Part shown: positions 1-9,436 of the stretch, piece by piece
Numbering within the stretch: position 1 is the stretch's first letter
How the letters are laid out: the number at the start of each line of letters is the position of its first letter
NCBI GenBank assembly: GCA_009838845.1
Contig: VXRD01000139.1
Coordinates: forward strand, 1 to 64,000
Length of the DNA stretch: 64,000 nt
Origin: Gemmatimonadota bacterium
Lineage (GTDB): Bacteria; Latescibacterota; UBA2968
Direction of reading: 5' to 3'
The notes under the pieces: model-generated
Seen by the model: only the letters and a program-made list of their open reading frames with translations
What the model was told of the DNA's origin: nothing
Databases searched by the model: none
Made by a program: the position numbers and the translations under genes

Positions 1-146
1 TATCACAGGCTTGAAACACAAGCCCTAAACTCTCCACCGAAGCGGGGTAACTCCACTGAGTTTCCAATTACAGACGAAAGTAGTCTGGGGAAAGCCACTG
101 GCATAGTCAAAAACCTGGCATAATACGGTGCAGAAAGGGAACAACA
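1..146 (+). other. Non-coding leader with small hairpins
   Basis: No gene is seen before the first start codon. The stretch has two perfect short hairpins, GGCTTG/CAAGCC at 8-24 and CAGAC/GTCTG at 71-87, and the 8-mer CTGGCATA occurs twice (98-105 and 115-122). An A/G-rich ribosome binding site (AAAGGGA) lies just before the ATG at 147. It may be a structured leader or debris of a structured RNA, but I cannot assign it to a known RNA family. Confidence 0.3.
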
Positions 147-1238
147 ATGTCACTTGATACTGAAGAAATGCGTATCAGACTCAGCGAATTTCTTGAACAC
201 TCGCAGTCCAATCCCTTATCGTCTGACGATTCTCCATTACGCCAAATGTGTCTGGAAGTTGAGACTGAAATTGATTCCTACTTGACGCCAGAGTTAGTTC
301 ACTTAGCCGACGACATCTACAGATATTTGGGACAGGACGGATTGGAAAAACGCATTTCTCTTCATCGAACATATATCGATGCTGCGCCCAATGTAGAGGA
401 GCGATTCTGGTCAAACTGGCATTTGGTTGATACGCTCGCAGTTATGAGACGGAACAGCGAAGCAATTGAGGAACAGAAAGCATTTTACAAATGGGCGCGT
501 GCGGAACTGACCATTGGTCACATGGTAAAAACCCTATTTGATAGTACTCAAGCCAGATGCTGGGTAGTAGAAAACCAGGGCGAAGATTGGTTTAAGCTCT
601 ACTACAATGTTTTGGGAAAAACGGAATCTGCCCAAATTGACCGGCAGGATCTTTGCATATTTATACGTACAGGATCTGAGGTCGCGACAATGGCAGAGAA
701 ATTTCCTGAAGCTATGACGGAAGCCAATCGACTTGGCGAGATAAACCAGGATCCCGAATGGAAGCATTACATACAATTCTGGCTTGGAGCAATTACGACA
801 AAACTTGAGGTTTATCGCAAGCAGAGCTTTTGGGATCAATATGACCAGCTTTCTGAGGAGACAATTTCTCTCGTTGAGAGAAATGTCATAAACCCTAAAA
901 AGAAAATATCCGCATCTGACCTTGCCTGGATAGCCCATGATTTGGGTGCATGTCTCATGTGGGCAAAAAGATATAAACAAGCCAAACGGCTTCTGGAAAT
1001 AGCTATAGAGCAAGATGATAGCGGTGGGTCACATTTTTTTCTTGCCGCCTGTATCTGGGCTTCCGAAAAAGATCGAAGTCAGACTTTGTATCACCTGAGA
1101 TATGCTCAACAAACAACAAAGCGCAATGTTTTAAATCGAGGAGGATATTATAAATTCTTCCTTAACCTTCCTGAATTTGAAGACGTAAAAGATGATGCGG
1201 ATTTTCTTGAGATTTTAGGACAGAGACCAGAAGATTAA
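147..1238 (+). CDS. Hypothetical protein, helical repeat (TPR-like)
   Basis: A 363-residue protein that I do not recognise as a named family. The sequence is rich in paired amphipathic helices with W, Y, L and A at regular spacing (for example around residues 90-130 and 265-330). This is typical of tetratricopeptide-like solenoids, which usually mediate protein-protein contacts. No signal peptide or membrane segment is visible, so it is probably cytoplasmic. The ATG follows an AAAGGGA ribosome binding site. It ends 49 bp before a permease gene on the same strand and may be cotranscribed with it. No catalytic motif is evident. Confidence 0.7.
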   Translation: MSLDTEEMRIRLSEFLEHSQSNPLSSDDSPLRQMCLEVETEIDSYLTPELVHLADDIYRYLGQDGLEKRISLHRTYIDAAPNVEERFWSNWHLVDTLAVMRRNSEAIEEQKAFYKWARAELTIGHMVKTLFDSTQARCWVVENQGEDWFKLYYNVLGKTESAQIDRQDLCIFIRTGSEVATMAEKFPEAMTEANRLGEINQDPEWKHYIQFWLGAITTKLEVYRKQSFWDQYDQLSEETISLVERNVINPKKKISASDLAWIAHDLGACLMWAKRYKQAKRLLEIAIEQDDSGGSHFFLAACIWASEKDRSQTLYHLRYAQQTTKRNVLNRGGYYKFFLNLPEFEDVKDDADFLEILGQRPED

Positions 1239-1287
1239 CCAGTTAGCCTGCGTCCTGTAAGCCTACCCAACCTATAGGGAGGATGTG

Positions 1288-3648
1288 ATGTTCAAGAATT
1301 ACTTCACAACTGCGTTGCGTAATTTCTCGCGACAGAAGACGTATTCGCTTATCAACATGGCGGGGCTTTCTGTTGGGCTGGCCTGTAGTTTTTTGATCTT
1401 TATGTGGGTAAAGCATGAGATTACGTATGACCGATTTCATGAACAGGGCACGCAGATTTATCGGGTGATGCGTAATTTTCCTACAAATGACAAAATCTAT
1501 ACCTGGTCTGCTATTCCCATGCCACTGGCCAACGTTTTAGTAGAAGAATACCCAGAGATTACCCACGCTATTTTAATAACCCGGCAAAAACTTCTCCTAT
1601 CTAAAGACAATCAATTATTTCGAGAAACTGGTATATATGCCAGTTCTTCTTTTTTTCATGTTTTTACATTCCCACTTTTGCAAGGTGATGCTCGAACGAT
1701 ATTGGCAGAACCCAATGCCATTGCGATTTCAGAAAAATTGGCTGGCAAATATTTTGGACCAGATTGGGCGAGTCAATCAATTATCGGGCAAAGTTTAACG
1801 GTTGACCATCGCAAAGAATTTACCATTAAAGCAGTATTTCGAGATGTACATAGCAATTCCTCTCTGCGCTTTGAATTCGTGCTTCCAATAGAAGATTATG
1901 TCGCCGAAAACAAGTGGCTCGAGCATTGGGGCAATAGCAGTTTACGACTTTATGTGAAACTGCGAGAGGATACTGTCCTGGAAGATGTAAACGCAAAGAT
2001 CGAGCGTGTTCTCTTAGACCATTACAAAGGGACAACTGCCACGATTTTTTTGCAGCCCTTGTTGAATATGCACCTGTATTCTAAGTTTGAAAATGGCAAG
2101 TCAGTTGGGGGACGTATTGAGTATGTGCATATGTTTACATTTGTTGCACTATTCATTTTATGCATTGCCTGTATTAATTTTATGAATTTGGCTACGGCGC
2201 GATCTACTCAGCGCGCACGAGAGATTGGCGTTCGTAAAACCATAGGAGCCAGTAAGCGGGAACTCATAGGTCAATTTATGGGCGAGTCGATGTTGATAAC
2301 GGTTTTTGCCTCAATTTTGGCTTTGGGTTTGGTGGAAATTTTCTTGCCCGCATTTAATAGTCTAACAGACCAGGAACTTGCACTTAATTGGTTGGATACA
2401 CACATTTTGCCGGTTTTTTTGGGTATTACATTAGTAACAGGTCTAATCTCAGGGAGCTATCCGGCGTTTTATTTGTCGGGTTTTAACCCAATCGGCGTAT
2501 TGCGAGGTTCGTCAAAATCGGGATCGGGTGCTACTTTCTTTCGGCGAAGCCTTGTGATTTTTCAGTTTGTATTGGCGATTTTGATGATTATTGGCACACT
2601 GACGATTTATGAGCAGATACATTATATCCTCAGCAAAAATCTGGGACTGGACCGTAAGAATGTGGTGTCTATAGGTTTGGAAGGGCCAATAAAGCAACAA
2701 TTAGAAACAGTTAAGCAAGAACTTCTGCGCCAACCCGGCATTCAAAGCGTGGCGGCATCCAGCCAAAATCCACTATCCGTTAGCCATTCAACGAGCGATC
2801 CCGAATGGAATGGAAAAGACCCAGAGTCCCAAATTGTATTTCACATTATCAATGCCGATTTTGATTTTGTTGAAACTATGAAAATGAAAGTAGTACATGG
2901 CAGAGCGTTTTCTGAGGCGGTTGCAACCGATTCCTCAAATTATGTTGTAAACGAACAAATGGCACAGGTGATGGGAATAGACAATCCGATTGGCGAAACG
3001 CTGAAATTTTGGGGAGATGAAGGTGAGATAATTGGCGTGGTTGAAGATTTTCATTTTCGTTCGATACATACGTCAATTGAGCCATTGATTATTCGTATTG
3101 ATCCAGCCTCTTGCAACAAGCTTTATATACGCACCAGGGCAGGGCAAACAGCCGAGGCATTGGCAAATTTGGAAAGGGTTTTCAAAAAATTCAACCCCAA
3201 CTATCCACTTGAATATCGATTTATGGATGGGGACTTTGAGCGAATGTATAGCAGAGAAAAAATGCTGGGACAATTGACCACCACTTTTGCTGCTTTGGCA
3301 ATTTTTATTTCTTGTTTGGGGTTGTTTGGTTTGGCGTCTTTTTCAGCGGAACAGCGCACCAAAGAGATTGGAATTAGAAAGATATTGGGTGCTTCCGTTA
3401 CCAATTTGATTTTACTGCTGTCCAGAGAGTTTATCAAGTTGGTGGTGATTGCGTTTGTATTGGCCATACCTTTAGCCTATTACTTTACGACAATGTGGTT
3501 GAACGCGTTTGCCTATCGCATCAATATAGGGTTAGAAGTCTTTGTTTTTGCAGGTGGGGCATCATTTATTATTGCCTGGTTGACCGTGAGCTATCAAGCG
3601 CTCAAAGTGGCCTCTGCCAATCCTGTCAATGCCCTACGCAATGAATGA
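1288..3648 (+). CDS. FtsX/MacB-like two-repeat orphan ABC permease
   Basis: A 786-residue integral membrane protein of the duplicated MacB/FtsX permease type. An N-terminal membrane helix (about 22-42) is followed by a MacB-like extracytoplasmic domain and a three-helix FtsX unit (about 281-395). A further helix (about 421-443) starts the second half, which ends in another FtsX unit (about 664-772). Both FtsX units carry the coupling-helix motif, EIGVRKTIGA at 312 and EIGIRKILGA at 693. The family normally works with a MacB-type ATPase, and none is encoded nearby. The ATG at 1288 is preferred over the GTG at 1285 because AGGGAGGA ends too close to the latter. The substrate is unknown. Confidence 0.85.
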   Translation: MFKNYFTTALRNFSRQKTYSLINMAGLSVGLACSFLIFMWVKHEITYDRFHEQGTQIYRVMRNFPTNDKIYTWSAIPMPLANVLVEEYPEITHAILITRQKLLLSKDNQLFRETGIYASSSFFHVFTFPLLQGDARTILAEPNAIAISEKLAGKYFGPDWASQSIIGQSLTVDHRKEFTIKAVFRDVHSNSSLRFEFVLPIEDYVAENKWLEHWGNSSLRLYVKLREDTVLEDVNAKIERVLLDHYKGTTATIFLQPLLNMHLYSKFENGKSVGGRIEYVHMFTFVALFILCIACINFMNLATARSTQRAREIGVRKTIGASKRELIGQFMGESMLITVFASILALGLVEIFLPAFNSLTDQELALNWLDTHILPVFLGITLVTGLISGSYPAFYLSGFNPIGVLRGSSKSGSGATFFRRSLVIFQFVLAILMIIGTLTIYEQIHYILSKNLGLDRKNVVSIGLEGPIKQQLETVKQELLRQPGIQSVAASSQNPLSVSHSTSDPEWNGKDPESQIVFHIINADFDFVETMKMKVVHGRAFSEAVATDSSNYVVNEQMAQVMGIDNPIGETLKFWGDEGEIIGVVEDFHFRSIHTSIEPLIIRIDPASCNKLYIRTRAGQTAEALANLERVFKKFNPNYPLEYRFMDGDFERMYSREKMLGQLTTTFAALAIFISCLGLFGLASFSAEQRTKEIGIRKILGASVTNLILLLSREFIKLVVIAFVLAIPLAYYFTTMWLNAFAYRINIGLEVFVFAGGASFIIAWLTVSYQALKVASANPVNALRNE

Positions 3649-3771
3649 AAACAGAAATAACAAGAGCCATTGTCAAATGTTATCGCTTCGTGATACCGAG
3701 TGTGCCAAGTTTCAAACAGCCATAAACTCAAAAGGAAATTTTTATGACTGGGCATTGGGACGTTAAGCTTA

Positions 3772-4221
3772 TTATTCTTCTACGAGACGCAAGGCTTCTG
3801 CTTTTAATGCAGCGCTGATATAGAATCCTGTATCATCCAGATTTTGAAGTACAGGCTTGACGGTGGACAGAATACCTCTTTGCTTGGCGAGAATCAAAAT
3901 ACCTACTGTTCCTATAACCCTGAGTCCCATATCTTGACCCACACGACGCGCCTGTCGATCGTCCAGGATAATTCGACACTTCTGCGCTTGGGCCAGGGCG
4001 ATAGCCTCTGCTTCGCCATCATCAATCATCATTTTTAATGTAACCACCAATGCCTGATCAGAAAGTCCTTCTACCTTCAGCCAGGGTAAGGAGATTCCAA
4101 ATTCTTGTGCCACAGCCGGAGGTATTAACACAGGCTCAAAAAGGGCTGGCATAATCTCCATCTGACCGATGCGTTCAAGCGCAATTAAGCATGTGCTATC
4201 CGCTACGACGCGCTCACTCAC
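3772..4221 (-). CDS. PIN-like toxin, DUF3368 family
   Basis: A 149-residue PIN-fold protein of the DUF3368 type, the usual toxin partner of UPF0175 antitoxins. Visible hallmarks are the N-terminal VVADSTCLIALERIG strand with its first acidic residue, the mid-protein DDGEAEAIALA segment, and LDDRQARR with further acidic residues. PIN toxins are metal-dependent ribonucleases; this role is inferred from the family. Its start overlaps the stop of the upstream antitoxin by 4 bp (ATGA), so translation is coupled. The module is transcribed against its neighbours, as is common for mobile toxin-antitoxin cassettes. Confidence 0.85.
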   Translation of the reverse strand: MSERVVADSTCLIALERIGQMEIMPALFEPVLIPPAVAQEFGISLPWLKVEGLSDQALVVTLKMMIDDGEAEAIALAQAQKCRIILDDRQARRVGQDMGLRVIGTVGILILAKQRGILSTVKPVLQNLDDTGFYISAALKAEALRLVEE

Positions 4222-4442
4222 AGATTGATCTCCTGCCGCAACTCTTCAGGAGGATAATCAAAGACAGGAACCTCGTAGTGCCCAAGAATCTCCATAAAGG
4301 CGCGTTTGGAGTGTCCAGCAATTTTCGCTGCCTGACCAAGCGACACTTTGCCAACTTCGTAGAGTTTTATGGCAAGGAAAGTTTTTGCCTCATCTCCGGA
4401 AAGATTCGAAGGTAGCTCAACTTTTAGATTAACTGCACCCAT
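4218..4442 (-). CDS. UPF0175 family antitoxin
   Basis: A 74-residue protein matching the UPF0175 pattern: an N-terminal beta strand (VNLKVELP), then LAIKLYEVGKVSLGQAAKIAGHSKRAFMEILGHY, a helix-turn-helix-like helical pair, and the typical end with paired D/E residues before the partner gene. These proteins neutralise PIN/DUF3368 toxins and usually repress their own promoter. It is the first gene of the minus-strand pair and overlaps the toxin start by 4 bp. Its promoter should lie in 4443-4580, which is AT-rich and is shared with the divergent Nudix gene. Confidence 0.85.
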   Translation of the reverse strand: MGAVNLKVELPSNLSGDEAKTFLAIKLYEVGKVSLGQAAKIAGHSKRAFMEILGHYEVPVFDYPPEELRQEINL

Positions 4443-4634
4443 GAAAAATATCCTCAGGTTTTATGGAAGTCACAAAACATAATACGGCCCATATCCATCG
4501 CTGATTAAAAATATAAGAGACTTTTTATTAAAACGCAAAATGTTCGGGGGAAAGGCCAAAAAATTTGAATCAATGGACAATTTCGAGTGTATGCAATAGA
4601 TAGAAGATTCGAAAATATTAAAGGAGAAAAACCA

Positions 4635-5198
4635 GTGCCAAATTTTGGAGCCAGTGCAGTCGTTGTCTCGGACGGACAAGTCCTGCTCATTAAGCGGAGG
4701 GATGTCGAGGTCTGGGCATTGCCCGGTGGTGCAATTGATTCAGGCGAATCAACTGCACAAGCAGCAGTACGCGAAGTCAAAGAGGAGACGGGAATCGACA
4801 TCGATCTCGTACGCCTGGTTGGTATATACTCGAGTCCAAACTGGCGCTCTGGCGGTGATCATGCGATCGTTTACGCGGCCATTCCGAAGAATGACAAACC
4901 TGTTGCTCAAGTGAACGAGGTTTTAGATGTTGGCTATTTCAATCCAGATCAGTTGCCCGAACCGTTTACGTGGTGGCATCGTCGAAGAATTGCTGATGCC
5001 ATGCGTGGGGTCACAGGCGTTTCTTGTATACAGGACAGAGTATGGACACTGGGTCCGAATCTGAGCCGTCGAGAGATATACGACCTGTTGACCCATTCAG
5101 GTTTATCGCCCAGTGACTTTTATGAACAGTATTTCACTGAAATAGGACAGGTCGGAGAGAAAATCGAAGTTGACGGCGTTTCGGTAATAAGAGAATAG
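4635..5198 (+). CDS. Nudix hydrolase
   Basis: A 187-residue Nudix protein when started at the GTG at 4635, which has an AAGGAGA ribosome binding site 6-8 bp upstream. An in-frame GTG at 4587 would add 16 unconserved residues. The complete Nudix box spans residues 32-54 (GAIDSGE, then REVKEETGI), with the metal-binding REVKEE core intact. Such enzymes cleave nucleoside diphosphates linked to another moiety; the substrate cannot be told. A ~70-residue C-terminal extension follows the fold. It ends 15 bp before a phosphoesterase gene and probably shares its transcript. Confidence 0.9.
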   Translation: MPNFGASAVVVSDGQVLLIKRRDVEVWALPGGAIDSGESTAQAAVREVKEETGIDIDLVRLVGIYSSPNWRSGGDHAIVYAAIPKNDKPVAQVNEVLDVGYFNPDQLPEPFTWWHRRRIADAMRGVTGVSCIQDRVWTLGPNLSRREIYDLLTHSGLSPSDFYEQYFTEIGQVGEKIEVDGVSVIRE

Positions 5199-5213
5199 CC
5201 CAAGGAACTGTGT

Positions 5214-5963
5214 ATGAGAGTCGCCATTTTTTCTGATATTCACGGAAATATCATTGCTCTTGATGCCGTTCTCAAGGACATAGCAAACTCGGGATCATTT
5301 GATGAGTATTGGATCCTTGGGGATCTTGTAGCACTGGGTCCTTGTCCAGTCGAAGTTCTCGAATGCGTTTCCGCATTACCAAACACCAGGATCATCCGTG
5401 GCAACACGGATCGTTATGTCTTCGCTGTTGACCGTCCCCCACCGTCGATGCGGGAAGCCGCGAAAGACCCCAGCAAATTGACAGCGCTTGTAGAGTGTGC
5501 AGCAACTTTTTCGTGGACCCAAGGTGCCATAACAAATGCAGGCTGGTTGAACTGGTTGTCTAAGTTGCCTCTTGAGATAAAAGCCAATCTGCCAGACGGA
5601 ACGCGAGTCCTGGCTGTTCACTCTGCACCCGGACGAGATGACGGCCTGGGTATCAAGGCAGGTCTAAGCGAAAAGGAACTCGCGCTTGTGCTGGGCGACT
5701 GCGATGCAGACTTGATCATAGGAGGCCATCACCACCGCACCTTAGATGTAATGGTCAATGGCCGTCGAGCAATTAACATCGGCTCTGTGAGTAATCCACA
5801 TCCTCCAGACCTTCGTGCAAGCTATGTGATTTTGGAATCAGATGAATCAGGTTACCAGATCCATTTTCGGCGTGTGGACTACGACCATGCAGCGGTTATT
5901 GATCAACTGATCCAGCTCAGACACCCGGCGAGTGAATGGATAATCAAACACTTTCGGGAGTAG
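5214..5963 (+). CDS. Calcineurin-like metallophosphoesterase
   Basis: A 249-residue protein of the YfcE/DUF2437-like metallophosphoesterase group. All metal-binding blocks are present in order: FSDIHGN (residues 6-12), LGDLVALG, RGNTD, AVHSAPG and GGHHHRTLD. It is therefore likely to be a functional dinuclear-metal phosphodiesterase or phosphatase in the cytoplasm. It lies 15 bp behind the Nudix gene, so both may act on nucleotide-type phosphoesters, though that is inference. No signal peptide is seen. Confidence 0.9.
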   Translation: MRVAIFSDIHGNIIALDAVLKDIANSGSFDEYWILGDLVALGPCPVEVLECVSALPNTRIIRGNTDRYVFAVDRPPPSMREAAKDPSKLTALVECAATFSWTQGAITNAGWLNWLSKLPLEIKANLPDGTRVLAVHSAPGRDDGLGIKAGLSEKELALVLGDCDADLIIGGHHHRTLDVMVNGRRAINIGSVSNPHPPDLRASYVILESDESGYQIHFRRVDYDHAAVIDQLIQLRHPASEWIIKHFRE

Positions 5964-5996
5964 CTAACTCTAAGTGTGAGAATCAGCAATTTTTAA

Positions 5997-6020
5997 GTTA
6001 ACACGCTGCGTTATAAGTGA
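5997..6020 (+). pseudogene. 3' remnant of a lost permease gene
   Basis: Read in one frame, the bases encode VNTLRYK followed by a stop. This is the characteristic C-terminus of the two-repeat permeases in this window (compare NPVDALRYE and NPVNALRNE). The nucleotide sequence here and just after the stop (to about 6036) matches the end and downstream flank of the permease gene that stops at 9379 at about 34 of 42 positions. Upstream of VNTL the similarity is lost and a stop appears. The first codons assigned to the next gene overlap this scar. Confidence 0.6.
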
Positions 6021-6910
6021 ACGGAGAGGCTAAGAATTCTTTGAAGATCAAGTCCCTCTACCCCAGGATGAAAGGGCTACTTTTACACATGGACAACATT
6101 CTATCTGAATCAGAACCTGAACTAATCTCGCACGCTACGGAGAACAATCTATACGATTTATATATCGAAATAGGAAAACTGGACAAAGGGGAGTTATTCG
6201 TACAGGAAGACATTGAATGGGTTATTGCCAGACCTTATTGGCCCAACTTCATTTTCAGACCACAATTTAAACCACAGTCCATATCTCTTCGTCTCTCACA
6301 GATTATCAAAAAAATTAGGGACTTAGACGCACCACCAGTCATGCAAGTAGGCAATCAGGCAAAACCAAATGATTTGGATGAATGTCTAAAAAGAAACGGC
6401 TTCCAGATGCTGGTTGAGAGATCTCGTATGGCTCTTGATCTAAAAGCAAAACACCTTAGCTCTGCAACGCCGAATAAGCTGGATATTTTTGAAATAAAGA
6501 ACCAGGAAGATTTTGGAATATGGATTGACGTCGCGTTAAGATCGTTCAATTCCTACTTAGGTATATTTGATTCTTTATTGAATGGGGAAAAAGTGAAACT
6601 TTATTCTGGTGTACATAATGGCCAGGTGGTAGCTACTTCTATGACCTTCTTATCCTCGGGTGTGGCTGGGATCTATTTTGTATCTGTAATTCCAGAATTG
6701 AGGAATCGTGGCCTGGGCAAAGAGATGATGTTAAGATGCATATACGAAGCGCAAGAATTGGGATACAATTATTGCATCTTGCAAGCGACTGACATAGGTG
6801 AGCACTTATACAGAAGTCTGGGATTCAAGCTCTATGGCACATTAAAATACTTCTTCTTTCCCGATGTGAGCGTACAAGCATTTTTACAAAATAACAGGCA
6901 ATGCGCCTGA
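6017..6910 (+). CDS. GNAT family N-acetyltransferase
   Basis: A 297-residue protein with a GNAT fold in its C-terminal half. The acetyl-CoA binding signature VIPELRNRGLGKEMM is followed by ALxxA-type helix and YRSLGFKLYGTL at the end of the fold. The N-terminal ~150 residues are less conserved and may form a degenerate second GNAT unit, as in other double-GNAT proteins. The acceptor is unknown. The start is uncertain: the GTG at 6017 lies inside a permease-end remnant, and TTG 6041 or ATG 6068 are alternatives. It ends 21 bp before a permease gene. Confidence 0.8.
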   Translation: MNGEAKNSLKIKSLYPRMKGLLLHMDNILSESEPELISHATENNLYDLYIEIGKLDKGELFVQEDIEWVIARPYWPNFIFRPQFKPQSISLRLSQIIKKIRDLDAPPVMQVGNQAKPNDLDECLKRNGFQMLVERSRMALDLKAKHLSSATPNKLDIFEIKNQEDFGIWIDVALRSFNSYLGIFDSLLNGEKVKLYSGVHNGQVVATSMTFLSSGVAGIYFVSVIPELRNRGLGKEMMLRCIYEAQELGYNYCILQATDIGEHLYRSLGFKLYGTLKYFFFPDVSVQAFLQNNRQCA

Positions 6911-6931
6911 CTCTGTTCACAGGAAACTCCA

Positions 6932-9379
6932 ATGCTCAAAAACTATTTAACGATCGCCATCCGAATCCTGTTTCGGTACAAGGGATATTCGCTCATCAAT
7001 ATATCGGGATTGGCTATCGGCATGGCGTGTGCTGCGCTGATACTGCTTTACGTTCAAGATGAACTCAATTTTGACACACATCACATCAAACGCGACCGCA
7101 TTTACAGAGTACTCCGCGAACTGAAAAGCGGAGGTAACAGCATATTCAGCTATCGTACATCAGGCGCCCTGGCACCTGCTATTTTACAAGACATTCCCGC
7201 AGCTGAACAGGCCATTCGAACCTTTTGGTTTAAAACATTTGTTCGTTATGAAGACACACTGTTCGATCTCCAATATTGTATTGCCGACCCTGAAATTCTA
7301 AATATGTTCACCATTCCCTTTCTCAAAGGAGACCCAAAAACAGCTTTGCAAGGTGCAGGGACAGCGGTTTTGACAGCATCTGCCGCGACCAAAATTTTCG
7401 GTAGGGTCGATCCCATAGGCAAGCAACTTCGGATCGATGGAGATCGAGATGGCACCATCTACACCATAACGGGCATTGTCTCAGATCCCCCCACGAATAG
7501 TTCATTGCATTTTGAATTGCTCACGGCGCACGTCTCGCGCATCATACCTAATTTTCTCAGGCATTGGACAGAATGGAGCCCTGTGTCACAGTATCGCGCT
7601 GTTGAAACCTATGTTTTGTTACGTGAAAAGGCAGACCCAGTAGCATTTCAAATGCAGCTTGGTGAAATTATGAAACGCTACATGGGCGATACAGTTGCGG
7701 AAAACAATGCGTATCACTTGCAGGCAATGAACAGGATGCATTTGTATTCAGCACAGGATTTTGGCATGCGCGACCACCTCTCGCAAGACGCAGGCAGGCC
7801 AGCCTATGGCGATATCAATCAAATTTATCTGCTATCCATTATTGCCCTGATCGTACTCGTTATAGCCTGCGTTAATTTTATCAACCTGACGACATCGCGA
7901 GCGATTTCTCGGGCAACCGAAGTCGGCGTTCGCAAAGTAGTAGGCGCGCATCGAGGGTTGCTAATATTCCAGTTTTTCTTTGAAATCATGCTCTTAACAC
8001 TGGTAGGCAGTATCATTGCTCTTGCTTTAATTGAACTGATACTGCCCGGGTTTAATGCTTTTGTTGCCAAAGACCTCACCCTGAACCCACAACGCAATCC
8101 AATCCCCTATGTCATCGGACCTGTAGTCGTATTGATAATAGGCATCGTGGCTGGCGGCATCCCGGCGTTTTACCTGTCTTCCTTTCAACCTATCCAGGTA
8201 CTTTCGGGAAAATCTACAACTGGACTAAATCAAAAATCCAGATTTCGGCAAGGGCTTGTGGTCTTTCAATTTGGGTTGGCGGTAATTCTAATCGCATTTA
8301 CCTTTATCGTTCACAAGCAACTCAAATACATGCAAATGAAAGACCTTGGATTTCTCAAAGAACAGGTGATTGAATTAGATATATTCTGGAAGGCACGAGA
8401 TGTACAGGACAGAAATTTAGTGGCTCGCTACCAGGAAGTGAAACAGATCTTTTTACAACACCCAAATGTCCTATCAGCCACAGCGACGCGGTTTCCACAG
8501 GACCGTCCTGCGCCCTTAAATGCATATCAGGCCGAAGGCTTATCAGAAGAATGGCGATTTGGGGAGTTTGACATAGACGAATCGTATGTTGACTTCTTTG
8601 GGGTAGATGTCGTTCAAGGTAGGAATTTGTTCATAGGAGACCGCTATCAAGACAGAGACTTACCAGTCAAATATTTGCTGAATGAAACCGCCGTAAAAAT
8701 GATAGGCTGGGACCAACCTGTCGGCAAGCGATTTGGCCGTGCAGGCAGAATAGACGGTGTAATTGTGGGCGTAATCGGTGACTTTCATTTGGGTAGCCTG
8801 CACCATCAAATCCCTCCCCTGGTCTTCCGACAGGGTTCGATAAAATTTTTGTATCTCAAAATTGCCCCTCAAAATATGCCAGAAACCCTTCAATTTATCG
8901 GACAAATGTGGAAGGAACTACTACCCGAACGGCCTTTTACCTATGCATTTTTAGACGAAAAACTGGACCGCACAAACTATGCGAAAGAAATTCAGTTGAG
9001 TCAGGTTTTCAGTGCATTCTCTGCATTGGCCATTCTCATCTCTTGTTTGGGGCTACTTGGCCTGGTCTCATTCATGGTTGAGCGACGCACAAAAGAAATC
9101 GGAATACGCAAGGTATTGGGTGCATCAGAGTACAATATCTTGCGCTTGTTCTTAAAAGAATTTTTGTTCCTGGTCGTTATATCAAATGCGATTGCTCTCC
9201 CCATCGCCTACTGGGGCATTCACCAATGGTTAGAATCATTTGCCTATCGAACACAGGCGGAAATCACCCTGTTTGCAGGCACGGGATTGTTAACCCTGTC
9301 CATTACTGGGATTACCGTGGGATTTCTCATCTTAAAAAATGCGCGCAGAAATCCGGTTGACGCGCTGCGTTATGAGTGA
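6932..9379 (+). CDS. FtsX/MacB-like two-repeat orphan ABC permease
   Basis: An 815-residue permease of the same family as the gene at 1288 but clearly diverged. It has an N-terminal membrane helix in GLAIGMACAALILLYVQDEL, a periplasmic-type domain, an FtsX unit with EVGVRKVVGA, a second half, and a closing FtsX unit with EIGIRKVLGA. The C-terminus is RNPVDALRYE. It starts 21 bp after the GNAT gene. The stop and its downstream flank are the closest relatives of the scar at 5997, so an ancestral permease upstream was probably lost by rearrangement. Confidence 0.85.
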   Translation: MLKNYLTIAIRILFRYKGYSLINISGLAIGMACAALILLYVQDELNFDTHHIKRDRIYRVLRELKSGGNSIFSYRTSGALAPAILQDIPAAEQAIRTFWFKTFVRYEDTLFDLQYCIADPEILNMFTIPFLKGDPKTALQGAGTAVLTASAATKIFGRVDPIGKQLRIDGDRDGTIYTITGIVSDPPTNSSLHFELLTAHVSRIIPNFLRHWTEWSPVSQYRAVETYVLLREKADPVAFQMQLGEIMKRYMGDTVAENNAYHLQAMNRMHLYSAQDFGMRDHLSQDAGRPAYGDINQIYLLSIIALIVLVIACVNFINLTTSRAISRATEVGVRKVVGAHRGLLIFQFFFEIMLLTLVGSIIALALIELILPGFNAFVAKDLTLNPQRNPIPYVIGPVVVLIIGIVAGGIPAFYLSSFQPIQVLSGKSTTGLNQKSRFRQGLVVFQFGLAVILIAFTFIVHKQLKYMQMKDLGFLKEQVIELDIFWKARDVQDRNLVARYQEVKQIFLQHPNVLSATATRFPQDRPAPLNAYQAEGLSEEWRFGEFDIDESYVDFFGVDVVQGRNLFIGDRYQDRDLPVKYLLNETAVKMIGWDQPVGKRFGRAGRIDGVIVGVIGDFHLGSLHHQIPPLVFRQGSIKFLYLKIAPQNMPETLQFIGQMWKELLPERPFTYAFLDEKLDRTNYAKEIQLSQVFSAFSALAILISCLGLLGLVSFMVERRTKEIGIRKVLGASEYNILRLFLKEFLFLVVISNAIALPIAYWGIHQWLESFAYRTQAEITLFAGTGLLTLSITGITVGFLILKNARRNPVDALRYE

Positions 9380-9436
9380 ACGGAGAGACAAAGACTTCGA
9401 GAGCATTTTTTCTCACCTGCTTGACCAATAAAAATT

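Noticed and set aside
3744-3818. Short plus-strand frame starting MTGHWDVK with an AAAGGAAA ribosome binding site
   Set aside because: It could be another N-terminal stub, but only 8-15 residues look protein-like and the rest is antisense to the DUF3368 toxin gene. I could not link it to a family.
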